Shown here one piece after another: positions 28,801-41,744 of a DNA stretch of 64,000 nt. Position 1 is the stretch's first letter, and each line of letters opens with the position of its first letter. Origin of the DNA: Amphiduros pacificus. Lineage: Eukaryota > Annelida > Polychaeta > Phyllodocida > Hesionidae. Both the position numbers and the translations under genes were made by a program. Below the pieces are notes generated by a model. That model did no database searches, had not been told where the DNA came from, and was given only the letters and a program-made list of their open reading frames with translations. The DNA is taken from contig OX439003.1 of the NCBI GenBank assembly GCA_949316495.1, positions 25,312,162-25,376,161 on the forward strand, given 5' to 3'.

Positions 28801-31800
28801 GCTTTACAACCTTAAGTTGTTAGGAAACTGATTACATGATAATCTTATTTTTTCACTTATACCATGTATTATGCGTTTGTAAAAGAATCATGTATATAAG
28901 CTACCACATAATTGATGTGTTTCATAAGACATACAGAGCAATACCAGGACAGTGACCCTGTTTTGTGTTAACATGGCAGGCTCAGGTGACACAGGGCCTA
29001 GATATCCAAAGAGAAGGCAATAATTATTTCACACTGCCAGACAGGATAAAACATTGCCCCGCAAACTAACTGCTATGTATCTTCCTCATAGGCCATAGTC
29101 CAACAAGACAAAAAACACCATCACACAAAACAACAAAAATAACACACAGGTATGTACCTCGTAAAATAACTAAGGTGGTGAACGCCTTGGGCTAGAAGTA
29201 CTGTTTATTTTTGTCAGCCATTGTCGCTTCTGGCTGCAATTTAGCTTTTCCCTCAGATGCAAGTTGAGAGAGTCATATTCTACCAGAGAAGTCACACATA
29301 GACCGTTTCCTTCTCCCAATAGATTATTATACATATAGGAAATCAGATAACTCATTTTAACATCATCAACCCTTACTAAGCAGTCGAAGAAACTAAAGAA
29401 AAACAAGATAAACGAAAACAACGCAATTCTGGGAATTTTGTTGTGGAGATTGGGGTTTGATTTGCGTGGAAAAGGTCAATTGGGAAGGCAATGAGAGTGT
29501 CACTGTTTCACTCTCCCCATTTATCGTAACACTGGGCCTAAACACAATGTAGATGATGCCTTTTATCGCTAATTGGTTCTCAAGTTGACAACAGTGTTAC
29601 AACTCTGTATTAGATGCAAATGAAACAATAAAAACAGCCATCCATGGCAATATTACATATATTTTCTGTTTAGTGTAGGCATACTCAGTTTTGTGTTCCC
29701 TCACATATTTTCTCAAACCATTCTTCAAATATAAGGCAAATTGTCCATACCATCATTCTACATTTGTACGGCAAATTGTCCATTTAGGACTATCTTGACA
29801 AGGGATAAACTGTCATTAAAAAACCCAATATATCTGAGATTATCGATTGTTCTCATCGGTGTTGATAACCGAACAAGCATATTTGGTTCAGATGGATTTA
29901 TAATGGATAGTATGAAAGTTACTAAATCAAAACCCAATTGATGTAACATACTATTCTAATCATAATTGTAAACACAGCAAATTTATTTGTGTTTATTACA
30001 TTGCTGGCTTCTTACGAGATTTTGAGGCATATCGTGCACATGTCCAATTTACGGCCGCTATGTTTTTAGTGTTTTCACAACTTGACTACCAGTATCAAAA
30101 ATGAAAATAATACGCGCGAATGCACTTTTTAATCTCCATACCAAACACTTTTCTTTCAAAGTTTTTTCTCTTCACGTCTTGTGTTCAGGAACTAAACAAA
30201 CCTTATGTTACTAATCTACTCTTCCCTTTAATTAGGTTTTGCATCTCGAAATAGTGCAGGTTGCCATTCATGCAGAAACAACATCCACAAGAAATAAGAC
30301 TTAGTAGATACTAAATACAACCCAAGGGTAAATTTCATTTGAATTTACCATTAACAATTATAATCATAATTCAAATAGAAACTACTTTGCATGTATGCAG
30401 ATTTTGAAAATCTCTGTAAAATCTCATAGTTTAGAGACATAAATTATAGATGAATTTATAATACATTCAATAGTATCAACCCACCAGTGATCAGGCACTT
30501 TACGCATTTCATTAACAAGATAGAAAGCTTTGCACCACAAAACTGGCAGGTACACATATGATATATAAACCAACTTGATATTGCTGAGATTAGAATCATC
30601 TGGAAAAAAACAATACCAATTACATTGTTGAATGTTATCCAAGTCGGCCGTGCAATTCACCATTTATTACGAGATCAGCTTTGACAACCAGATAGGAATT
30701 ACATGTGTATTCATGTAATAACAGACGCCAATACACAGAGGTGCCATGCATGGAAGAAACAGCTTGAACCCTCTCCCACCTTATGTCCCACTAGGATATT
30801 TATATTATGCCTCAATCTATTCTCATTACAAGAAGTGGCTCATTCAAGGTGTCAGAACCAACAGGGTGTACACTCTTATCAATGGTGATAGCGCTGAATG
30901 GATAGAGGGCTTGGGATTGTGTTACTCGGAGACTGGCGTCAAGTGACATTGGGAATATGTGTCAGTTATTGTGAGATTATGGTTAGAATCCTGGGGGTTC
31001 CAGACAGTTAACTCCAAAGAATCCTGGTGGAGCTAGATAATAAACCCCGAAGAATCGTTGTGGATATAAATAAAAAACACCCTCAAAGAATATCCGGGGA
31101 ACGAAACTCCAACCCACTATGTAACAATATAATTTGTCACTGAATCAGTGAAGCCGGTGACAATTAATTTCATTTATATCTTGCCAAGGCAAAGAAGGAG
31201 AATCTATATTAGCATGAGTATGGCATATCATAATGATTAACATTATAAACCCACTTTGCATATAAAACCTGTTTTTTAAGAAAATACTATATGATAATTA
31301 GTTATTTTAAAAATATTATTTGATAAGCACTGACAGGCAGCACATTCGATACTGATTGACTTTGGCGTTTATGTGCAGACCGACAATACCTCTTCCACCT
31401 CCATATTGTAATAAAACCTTGTTAATCGAGCAAAATCTAATTAAATTCGCATTTGGATTTTTTTTAATGTGACAAATGTATGTTGGGTAGACGATGATTA
31501 AATTCCAAAGTCAGAAAATCACATGGTTAAAATTCTTCCTTCTATCATATCTGGCACTACAACTATGATAAAGAGGAGGTAATCTCAAAGTCAGGACGCC
31601 GCCAAAAAGACGTGTAATAATTGAAGTTAAATCATACACGTCAGGTAAAAAAAAAGACCTCAGAAGGAAATTTGCACTATCATCAGTTGTTCAGATATAT
31701 AATATCCAGTTTAACGATTTGCACTTGCAACGCACTTGGATCACACATGGCAGAACAAACAAGTCAAGATGCCATCAACATTTGCCGTTTAACCCAAGCG

Positions 31801-32474
31801 AGAGTCAGACGAGACCGGAATTATCCACTAATCTCCGAAGCAGCATTGATTATCTTTATCGATCAATGGCAGTTTTGTCCATTCCATGTCAGATGCTTGA
31901 GTGGAGGTTAACACAGTTGTGTTTTATGGCGGGCATTACCTGGCTGTGTTATTTATGTTACATCATCAAACAATGCAGCAGCAGTAAGCGTGCCCGGTCA
32001 CATGCAGTGCATCATCTACCACGCATCTGCTATTTGTTCCATACTGCTATCTATTACCGACTACTTCATAATTGATGACATGGAACTCCACATAGTTTTT
32101 TAGCTGCTTAGAAGATGTGGATAATGCGACATTTGAAAGTATATATCTTGTTTTCACTGCCGCCATTAAGATCTGTTTAAAAACCTAAAGTATTCTGCTC
32201 AATTTTTCAGAAATTAACATTGAAGTGAAAACTAATATTGACAAACTTGAACCTTTGATGATAAAAGAAAACTTCATAAGGGGAGAGTAAACGCAGATTA
32301 ATATGTAATAAGTAAGGTTTAGAACTGCAGGTTAACCAGTGCAGCAGACGACCACATTTCAATGCGTCCATCTCCAGCCCGGCACCTCCGTTTTTCCCGC
32401 CAAAAGGTCAGAGAGGAGAAGACACCATCTTGTAAGGTTATCTCAGCATCTTAACCTGTAACTAGGAGATTGGG

Positions 32475-32486
32475 GCGCCCCCTGCT
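32475..32486 (-). promoter_or_regulatory. CTCF-core-like site
   Basis: On the minus strand AGCAGGGGGCGC fits all 12 positions of ASYAGRKGGCRS. It is the closest match in the window to the classic vertebrate core. It lies in intron 1. Binding is inferred from the motif only. Confidence 0.35.
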
Positions 32487-33894
32487 GAAGAAATTCGTCT
32501 AGGGCCATTACCACTCTTAGGTGTAGCATCTTATTACGTGTGGAGGTTGCTTAATGGGGAGTAACCGACTTTCCACATTTTCAACTAGCAAGCCATAAAC
32601 TCTACATCTTGAAATGAGATACCCAAATGATATAACAGCACTATAGGTTGTCTGCAGCCCCTCAAGCAAACGGATGTTCCTTTTAGAAATTTTTGTTTTA
32701 CCTATTCGACATCATATTACAATACCAAGTTATGTTACTTTGGATTCTGCTCTGCTAAGAGTTAACCTTTATTTTTTAGTGACTCCACTTTGGTTCATTA
32801 TATTTATCCATTTGTGCCATAACCGATAAATTAAATAATATATCGGTAATAGTCAACTAGCTATTACTACAAATACTATTTTACCTAAAAGCTGGCTGCT
32901 AAAGATTTGAAAACATATACAAGGTTACAAAATTGTAAAACGTGTTTCATCTATTTTCCCAAGTTCTCCGTAACCCCTCATCTCAAATTGAGTATCTCGC
33001 CAATGCAAACTATTTGACTATGAGTTTCTAAATATTAAACAAAGCATCTTATTGATCAATACTTTGTATCATAACTTTCGTGTCAAGATTTTCAAAGATA
33101 ATCCAACCTCTAATACAAATAGCTTCATTTATTTATCATTACCCTGTGCATGGTATCTGTCAACTGGTATTTGTCAAATATGTCGTCAAAATATGATTAA
33201 CCAACTGACAAATTTAATGGCGACAAATAGATGGCTGACATTTGTTCTTGGTGCATGGAAACAGATGATGATAATGAATATCAGATTATTACCGATAGAT
33301 GTATTACACATTAAAAGTTCACATAATTCAGACAATCAAATCCCATAAATACAGAATGAAGCTTGAATTGATGATGGGTCTCTGTCTATGGTTCCTGTTA
33401 AGACTAAATACACAAACAAATCCATTTAATACGATAATGACAATAGAAAACTTCCAATCAGCAAAGAAATATACAGACGGACACAACGATGTGGATATAA
33501 TGATTGTAGTTTGTTTCAACCACAACCAGCCTGTGACATCCTTAGGTCAGAGGTGAAGGTTACCAAATTGAGGTCAGTTTTGTGTTGGCGAGGAAGGTCG
33601 TGGGTGTTGTCTGAAAGGTGTCTGATCTGACAACAGATCCATCACCATGCAATGCTGCCGAAAAGCACAGCAACCATCAAATGTCCAAAGCAGGCTTTTA
33701 TGACATCAAAGCTCTCAAGACATATTAGACTTGGTTATCTAATTGCTTTCTCTTCAAATGAATGTATTGTTAATTTTTATCAATGAACAATCTGATATAT
33801 TTCGATGTCACATTGAACGTTTCGTTATTTGAGGTCAATGATGATAAATATTTGAGACTACATAAACTACGGGATACTAAGGAATAATGTACCG

Positions 33895-33896
<2 letters not shown>

Positions 33897-33953
<57 letters not shown>
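33897..33953. repeat. Compound (AC)n(AT)n microsatellite
   Basis: About 15 AC units run directly into about 13 AT units. Confidence 0.99.
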
Positions 33954-33954
<1 letters not shown>

Positions 33955-34904
33955 CATATAACATCTAAAACATCCATCTTCCTGATTTATATTTTCATAC
34001 ATTCACCCAACCACTACAAAATTCAGAACACATTCTATTGTTTTAGGGATTTGTTTACAGTACACTTTGCCTAATGAAACCAATGGTGGTTGATGGTCCC
34101 ACAAGGTGTCACATGACAGAGTTTACAAGCTGTGTCCTCACCTAGGTCTAGGCCATCATGTCTGCTGAATGAACACAGCCTTTGTAAACAGCCCACTGGA
34201 GAACCCTAGAGTATAGGAGGTCTAAAAGCTGCTCAAACCTACACTACCCCTGAGATGTATCTAATAGAGACAAATAGTCACCCCCACCTCTCTATCTTTT
34301 GTAGGAAAATCTCCCATCCAAATCTACCTATTATCACTCACCAAAGGGCCTCTTATGTCTTCAATAAATATAACATATCTGAATAAAAATCTTGCCCAGT
34401 GCTTATCAAATTCATAAGTGTCTGGCTTGATAGCCTTTCAGGACAAATTGTTGCATCACTCGAGAGTTGCATCAAAGTAGCCCAGTGCCACACAGAAATA
34501 GGCTTGTTTGGGAGAAGGGTGATGGCCCAGTGCGTCTGTATCACGCAATTTGATTGGTTGATGAAAACCGACATGCAGTGCTACCCGACTGCCAACCACA
34601 GATAAGTAAATCAAATATAAAACGATCCACATATCTAAAAGTACTGGTTTGGTGGCCAAACATGAGAGCAGATGAAGACACAATCAGAAGAAGATAAAGA
34701 GTACAGACAGGATATGGCTGAGGGTAGCCCTTGATAAAATTGCTCAGATTGTTTGAGAAAAAATGGTCTTGAAGGTAAACTTGAGTAACAAGTTCATTTT
34801 GTATCTTCCAAGACCAGGGTTGAAGACCTTTGCAAGTTTGGTTGTGCGATTGGTAAAGAGAGTTAAATAAAAGTGCAGTTCATATTAAGATAAATACCAG
34901 GTCC

Positions 34905-35545
34905 TGCAATATATCATATAATATAGTCAAATGTTTTCCACACCCTACTCTCGATAAAAACAGTTTTTGCAACACATCTACTTATACAGTTAAGTAATTC
35001 ATAATACACTGACATGCAGTCTTTATGATACATCCTACATCTTGATACTGGATACTGCAATACATCATATTTTTCAGTCAAGTGTTCTATACAGTTACGT
35101 GTTTATGACAAATCATACCCCTGTGCTACGTCACACGCAGTTAAGTGTATATGCCACATCCTTCTCAAAGTAAAAAACAGGCCCTGAGAAACAAAAGAAA
35201 GATACCAATTCACTCTTCGAAAAGAGTAGGGCATTGAGTCTCGGTGACAGGCTTTTATGACCTGTGCTGAAAACGTCAAACATCTACATCTATAAGTTTA
35301 CTCGGCAAAACCTATTGGCATCCCGCCGATATATTTGTCCTGTGATACATTACATGTCCTGTGATACATCACATTATAGTGTAAGTTAACGCTACATCGT
35401 AATCAAAATAAACAAACAACAGGTGATACATCACATAAAAGAGTGAATATTTCAATCAAACATCATTAAAACCTGATACTTTAATCATTGTTTTCCACAG
35501 GATACATACATTATACTGCATAAAGCTAATATATACTTCAATTAA
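34905..35545. repeat. Very degenerate tandem repeat
   Basis: Loose variants of GATACATCACAT and CAGTTAAGTG recur every 30 to 70 bases. Two CCTGTGATACAT copies are close together at about 35338-35365. It looks like an old minisatellite that has mostly decayed. Unit length and ends are uncertain. Confidence 0.45.
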
Positions 35546-36371
35546 ATGGCAATGAATGTACATATCAGTTACAGTCACTTGCCTAGTAAATGTTAAATAT
35601 GTTTTAAGATTAAACAAAGGAATGAATTGTTCAGATTTCTCTTTTTGTACACTTCCTGGTCACGATTATATTTAGAACTATATCTCTATCTCATATTGCT
35701 TGATATATCAAGAGGACATCTTATTAATTGAGCTCAGATTGTTCTACTCTATGTGGCAGTTTTGACAGTATGGCAGTGCACCCTCATTGTGTCAACATTC
35801 GGGTGTTCTCAATTCTATTCTTGGGAATGGTGGTGAGTAATGTACTGGTTGCTGATGACCTAAATGAAGACACATTGTGCCAGTTAGTCTCCTAGCTGCA
35901 ACCCAGAGCCTCCTACAATAGCCTACAATAAAGCCATATTGCTGGCCCTCTCTAATGTACTGATCGCCTTTGTTATGCGCACTGAAACATACACTAACCT
36001 AATCTTCCTTGTCCCAATCATGGTATGGAACCATTCTATGCTCAATTCCTTAGTGCATTATTAACATCAAAGTATATATTTGGCATGTTGAAAGGATTAA
36101 TGTAGACTCTTACATACTGTTATGTGAATAATCACAGACAATAACTTTGTCATCTATAGAATTTACCATGACAAGATGACACTAATTAGAGGAAAATGAA
36201 GTCTTTGTGCTTTGCTCATTTGGGATGTCAAACATAAATCATAATGACTAACAATCTCAATCAGACATATTTTGGCTTGCTTGGCATCTTTTTTGCCAAT
36301 TCAGAAGAAAATCAGTTGTTAACATAAAAAATATATTTAAATTGTTAAAAATAAATTCTTTCAGCTGTTTG

Positions 36372-36415
36372 CTTTCAATATTACTTCAGTTATTTCACGA
36401 CGAGACCTTCTTGTG
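36372..36415 (-). mobile_element. SINE fragment (3' part only)
   Basis: On the minus strand this 44-base piece matches the 3' region of the SINEs at 41426 and 61695 at roughly four bases in five. It includes a diverged form of GATGAGACCTACTTGT. The tRNA-related head and the A-rich tail are missing. It is an older, truncated relative. Confidence 0.6.
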
Positions 36416-37239
36416 CTGATTGGCTTGATGAATTTGCAACATGAATTGAAAGTAATTACAAATGTGAAATGCTATATAAAAAGTCATATATTTGTAATAT
36501 AAGTATGAGAGCCGAACACTAATATAGGAGAGTTAATGACATCTTAATGTGTCCTTATAGTATCGATATCTTAGAAATGCGTCTGATAGTATTGAGCAGG
36601 ATGCACTCATACTGTAAAGGGCAGGTTAGCCGGCCTGTGTGGGAAGCTGCACTAAGTCTCATTGCTAATATGTTTGTAACACGGGGGTCATCATCGGTTA
36701 AGTTTTAATTGGAGTCACCAGAGAAATGTATAAGACAGACCGAATCCTGATCAAGTAATTCAAAGCAAACACCAAGGGTTTTCACTTGTGCTTCCTAATG
36801 ACTTTGGTCAAATAAGTAATTTGCTTTTAATTCAAATTGGCCTAAGCGGAATAGGTGGGGTCTCAGAACAATTTACTGACGGTAATAGCTGGCAGGCACA
36901 CATTGTTTGTGGGGGGAGGGGGGAGGGTACTCACTTGGCACCATCCCATGTATATGGACATATATCTGGGGAGTTTACACAAGTGAAGAGTTGAGTGATC
37001 AGTTAAATATAAGCCTGTCCCGTTTGGACAGCGGCAGACAGCGGCGATCAGTAACTGTCTGCTTGCACAGTGAGCACCATCATTTGTCACGGCACACCGT
37101 GTTTAGAACTAGATTACACTCGATCCCTCTTCTCTACTACTCCACTTCTCATTGATTTGTTCTTCCATCATGTTTGCTTGGATGCCTGGGTGTAATTGGC
37201 TGTTGACGTTGGTCAGGGAGAGATGGGGGAGGGGGTCTA

Positions 37240-38340
37240 GACTCCCACACCTCTACACCACTCCTCTCTGTACCTATCACCCCCCAACCATTCCATTACA
37301 CCCCTCTCAGATACAACCGCTTCAAACACCAAATCCATTCTCGCACTAAACCCTCAGACACCATCCGATTCTCTTGCCATATCTTCAGAAAGCACCCTAT
37401 CTTTCCAAAATATTCTCACCGTTAACCGCCATTTTACACTTTTCTCGGAAGCCCTTTTGTTACATTACCCTAGTCCTGACTTATCCCATTCTCCCTAGCT
37501 TCATCTGCCCTGTCATTCTCCACTGTCCCTAGCTTCATCTGCCCTGTCATTCTCCACTGTCCCTAGCTTCATCTGCCCTGTCATTCTCCACTGTCCCTAG
37601 CTTCATCTGCCCTGTCCTATCCCATTCTCCCAAGCACAATCTTTCTTGTCCTATCCCACTCTCCCAAGTATCATCTTTCCTGTCCTATCCCATTCTCCCA
37701 AGCATCATCTTTCTTGTCCTATCTCATTCTCCCAAACACCATCTTTCATGTCCTATTCCACTCTCTCAAGTATCATCTTTCCTGTCCTATCCCATTCTCC
37801 CAAGCACCATCTTTCTTGTCCTATCGCATTCTCTCAAGCACCACCTTTCTTGTCCTATCGGATTCTCCCAAGAATCATCTCTCCCGTCCTATCCTATTCT
37901 CCCAAGATCCTTCTTTCTTGCCCTATCCCACGCTCCCAAGTATCATCTTTCTGGTCCTATCCCATTCTCTGTCCTATCCCATTCTCTGTCCTATCCCATT
38001 ATCCGTCCTATCCCATTCTCTGTCCTATCCCATTCTCCGTCCTATCCCATTCTCCGTCCTATCCCATTCTCCCAAGCATCATCTTTAACGTTCTATCCCA
38101 TTACCATTTTGGTAATACCACCTTCCTGATGAATCGCCCTGATCCTCTTCTCCTACTTTCCATATCTCACCTGTCAGCACAGTCCTGTCCACACAGTCAC
38201 ACAGTCCAGTGCATGTCTTTCATATTCTTCTCTACGCCATCTTACTCTCTTCATGTCATGCCATTCTATGCTAACCACTCTTCCTTGCTGCATCCCATTC
38301 TTTGTCACTCTATTTGCCTGATCTGCTCCCCTTAACGTCT
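37240..38340. repeat. Pyrimidine-rich minisatellite complex (34 bp and 17 bp units)
   Basis: The plus strand is strongly C+T rich for about 1.1 kb. From 37490 there are about four copies of a 34-base unit containing CCCTAGCTTCATCTGCCCTG. From about 37610 a second 34-base unit containing CCTATCCCATTCTCCCAAGC takes over. At 37963-38080 this collapses to about seven copies of the 17-base half-unit GTCCTATCCCATTCTCY. Two overlapping long open frames, of 229 and 124 codons, arise because the sequence has few stop codons. I do not regard either as a gene. Confidence 0.9.
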
Positions 38341-38423
38341 AATATCCCACTCGTCCTATCACCATCACTGCACCAACAGCTATTTCCGAATGAATTGTCA
38401 TTTAATCACGTGTGTCACATGCA

Positions 38424-39945
38424 TTAAGGTGGGAGCACAGTCTAGACAAAAGTGAATCACCTTTCAGATATCGATTTTTCACTTTTTAGCTAATCTGAAT
38501 ACTGATGTAATATTCTATGTATACCCCAAGTTTGGTGAAAATCAGAATATTAGAAATGTGTAAAATTAATGATTTTGTAACAGAAACATATTGAGCAGAG
38601 AAATAATCTGTTGTTTTATATAATTGCTAATACAGTTAGAATTAACTGCTGGTGCTACAATAACAGTTGTTTAGCATTTTACATGACATGTGTAGGGGAC
38701 AGAATCTACTAGTCAGCATGTGGATGTAATTGCACTTATTAAAATTAGTCATTGTTGTGCCCCTTCACTGTGACCATGAAATGAAAGAAAAGAAAACTAT
38801 TTCTCTTATCAATGAAAAATCATTATATTATATCACAATAATATACACATTATTAATTGGAGCTCAGGATCACTTGAGAACAAGTAGTAAGAAATGCCCT
38901 CTCAACAAACGACATAGTGTCAGTTGAGTTAGAAGAAAATAGTAAATGCATTATAATGACTCTACATATTGGATATTGACTAAGCTGAACTTCTGCAAAG
39001 TACAAAACTAACCTCAGCTCAGAATAAATTGAGAGCAAGAGCAATAAATGCCATCTCAATAAATGACATTTATAAATTTATGGTAAATAAATTAATATAA
39101 GGCCTAGGACTGCACAGTCAGTCATGGTGATTGACAATATTGAATGATCTTACTCAGGACTCTTAAATTGTACATAACTAAATGCATCAAACAATTTATT
39201 TGTATTTTTGCATTGATTTGGGATTGCCCCTATGTTGCCTGTATATGCCAGGCAGATGGCCTGACTGCTAAGCATACACTGTGATATTGCAATTATGTAT
39301 GTGACAACAGTTGTGGGAAAGAGATTATGCATTAAATGGCTAAAAACACAACATGGCCATCAGGATATGCTTGGAGGTTTTTGGCCTTTTACAGAAAATG
39401 TATTTTTTGGGGAAGGGGTAAGTTTGAGCTCATTTTTAATAAACTTTTTGAAATAGTTGGAAGCTGAAACTTTCAGCATATGATGGAAAACATGTGTATA
39501 TTCATCAGTTTACAGGATTTCGATAACATCTTTATAGTTTTTATCCAGTGATTACGAATGTCAAAATATGACAATAAAATTTCAAGACAGGCTGTAGCTC
39601 AACCATGATTAGTGGTACTCAAAAACAAGATTAAATTGCATTGTATGTCACTGTAGAATTAAGATGTTGTATCTTAACATTTTGAACAAATTTTAATTTG
39701 AGCTCCACAGGATCAGAAAGTTGACAATTCCAAAAACAGACATACCTTGATTTATGTTACTCTATAACAAAATGTTACATGTATATTTACAAAATAAAAA
39801 GTTTATCATCAAGATATATATGTTGGGAATCATGTCTCCAAATATCATAATTCTAGGTACAATAGATGTTGTACTATAAACATTTTAGTTCAAGAGAGTG
39901 GGCTCTGTGGGCTGTGAAACATGCTAGACTGTGCTCCCACCTTAA
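38424..39945. mobile_element. Non-autonomous DNA transposon with TTAA target duplication
   Basis: An 18-base perfect terminal inverted repeat, GGTGGGAGCACAGTCTAG, lies at 38428-38445 and, inverted, at 39924-39941. TTAA sits directly outside both ends (38424-38427 and 39942-39945). The element is 1514 bases long, AT-rich, and has no transposase-sized open frame. A TTAA duplication is typical of piggyBac-type elements. A TA duplication of a Tc1/mariner-type element is possible if the repeat begins one base earlier. An internal imperfect duplication of about 65 bases (near 38858 and 39009) is present. Confidence 0.85.
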
Positions 39946-40057
39946 CTACTTCATCACAGTCTGACTTCGCTTCTATTATACTTAAGTGTATTATATAATG
40001 TGTCCGAACTCCTCACCTCAAAGCTCACGCCAATGACAGTTCTGAGGCGACTAACCA

Positions 40058-40058
<1 letters not shown>

Positions 40059-40140
<82 letters not shown>
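40059..40140. repeat. (TA)n tract, left flank of inverted-repeat element
   Basis: About 41 TA units interrupted by a single C at 40111. It abuts the element at 40141. Confidence 0.98.
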
Positions 40141-40829
<689 letters not shown>

Positions 40830-41425
40830 AAAAAGGTTTTAGGTTTAGGCAGGTATGTGCAGTTTTTCGTCTCATTTGCAGTGGTTTTATCAAACAAGAG
40901 TTTCATTTCACTCTCATTGACAGTATGATTTCACTGCAAAACTCTCACATGGTATTGGCAAGTTCACAAACATATGATTTAGAATGTGGTTTTTTCACTC
41001 CCGGTTGTTGATTGGTGGTGTAACAATATGAAGTAGTTGTAATTCTGGTGGCGTGAGTGGACGTGGTGGTGGCACTGCTTTGTGCACAATGCCAAGGCGC
41101 TGATATATGGCGACAGCCACAATGTGAGCTTAGGCTGCTCACACAGACATGTGACACTCCACTTGTGACTCACTGTCCATAATTCTCAGCTTCTGACTCC
41201 ATCACACCTTCTCTTGACCTATTGGGGATACTTGAAAGGTCAGACTATAACTTTCTGGCTTTAACACCCTCACACCATTTATGCCACCCATTCTTAGCAT
41301 GATTTCATACATGGCACAACTCAAGTTCTGATTTACCCTCATTAGAGTAGGGATAGCCAAGGATATTGGGGTAAAGTTTCTATCAATGTTGTTAATAAAT
41401 TGCGGTGAGTATTCTGACATCTTGG

Positions 41426-41744
41426 AGGCCACGGGCCATGGCGCAGTTGGTTAGAGCGCCAGCTTATTAGCACCAGTTCCTCTGTGGTGATCCAAAGGTC
41501 GTGGGTTCGAACCCCGGCCATGCCGGGATTGAACTCATGATACAATTTCCCATATGAGTTGAGGCCCGTGCCTTAAGGGTTAACCCGTTGTCCTTGTAAA
41601 TCTGTGACCCAGGTGAGCTATCATGTCAAGGACCTGCGACATGATAATTCAGTGAGGCAGCACTATATCTGCTACAAGTAGGTCTCATCACGAAATGACT
41701 GAAATTATGTTGAAAGTGATGTAAAACCCCAAACAAACAAACTA
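41426..41744 (+). mobile_element. tRNA-derived SINE, full length, with target-site duplication
   Basis: The head is tRNA-like, with a polymerase III A box TGGCGCAGTTGG at 41439-41450 and a B box GGTTCGAACCC at 41514-41524. A family-specific body follows, and the 3' end is AAACAAACAAAC. The nine-base duplication ACATCTTGG lies at 41417-41425 and 41745-41753. It is the same family as 61695-62014 and close to it in sequence. It has no protein-coding capacity and would depend on a LINE. It sits in cholinesterase intron 1, in the opposite orientation to the gene. Confidence 0.95.

Noticed and set aside
37646-38335. 229-codon open frame of Ser/His/Pro/Ile-rich repeats
   Set aside because: It lies in a pyrimidine-rich minisatellite in which several frames are open. 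Unit lengths of 34 and 17 are not multiples of three, so the peptide pattern is a by-product.
41426-41540. A tRNA gene, from the A box and B box
   Set aside because: The boxes belong to a SINE with body, tail and target-site duplication, and a second copy exists at 61.7 kb.
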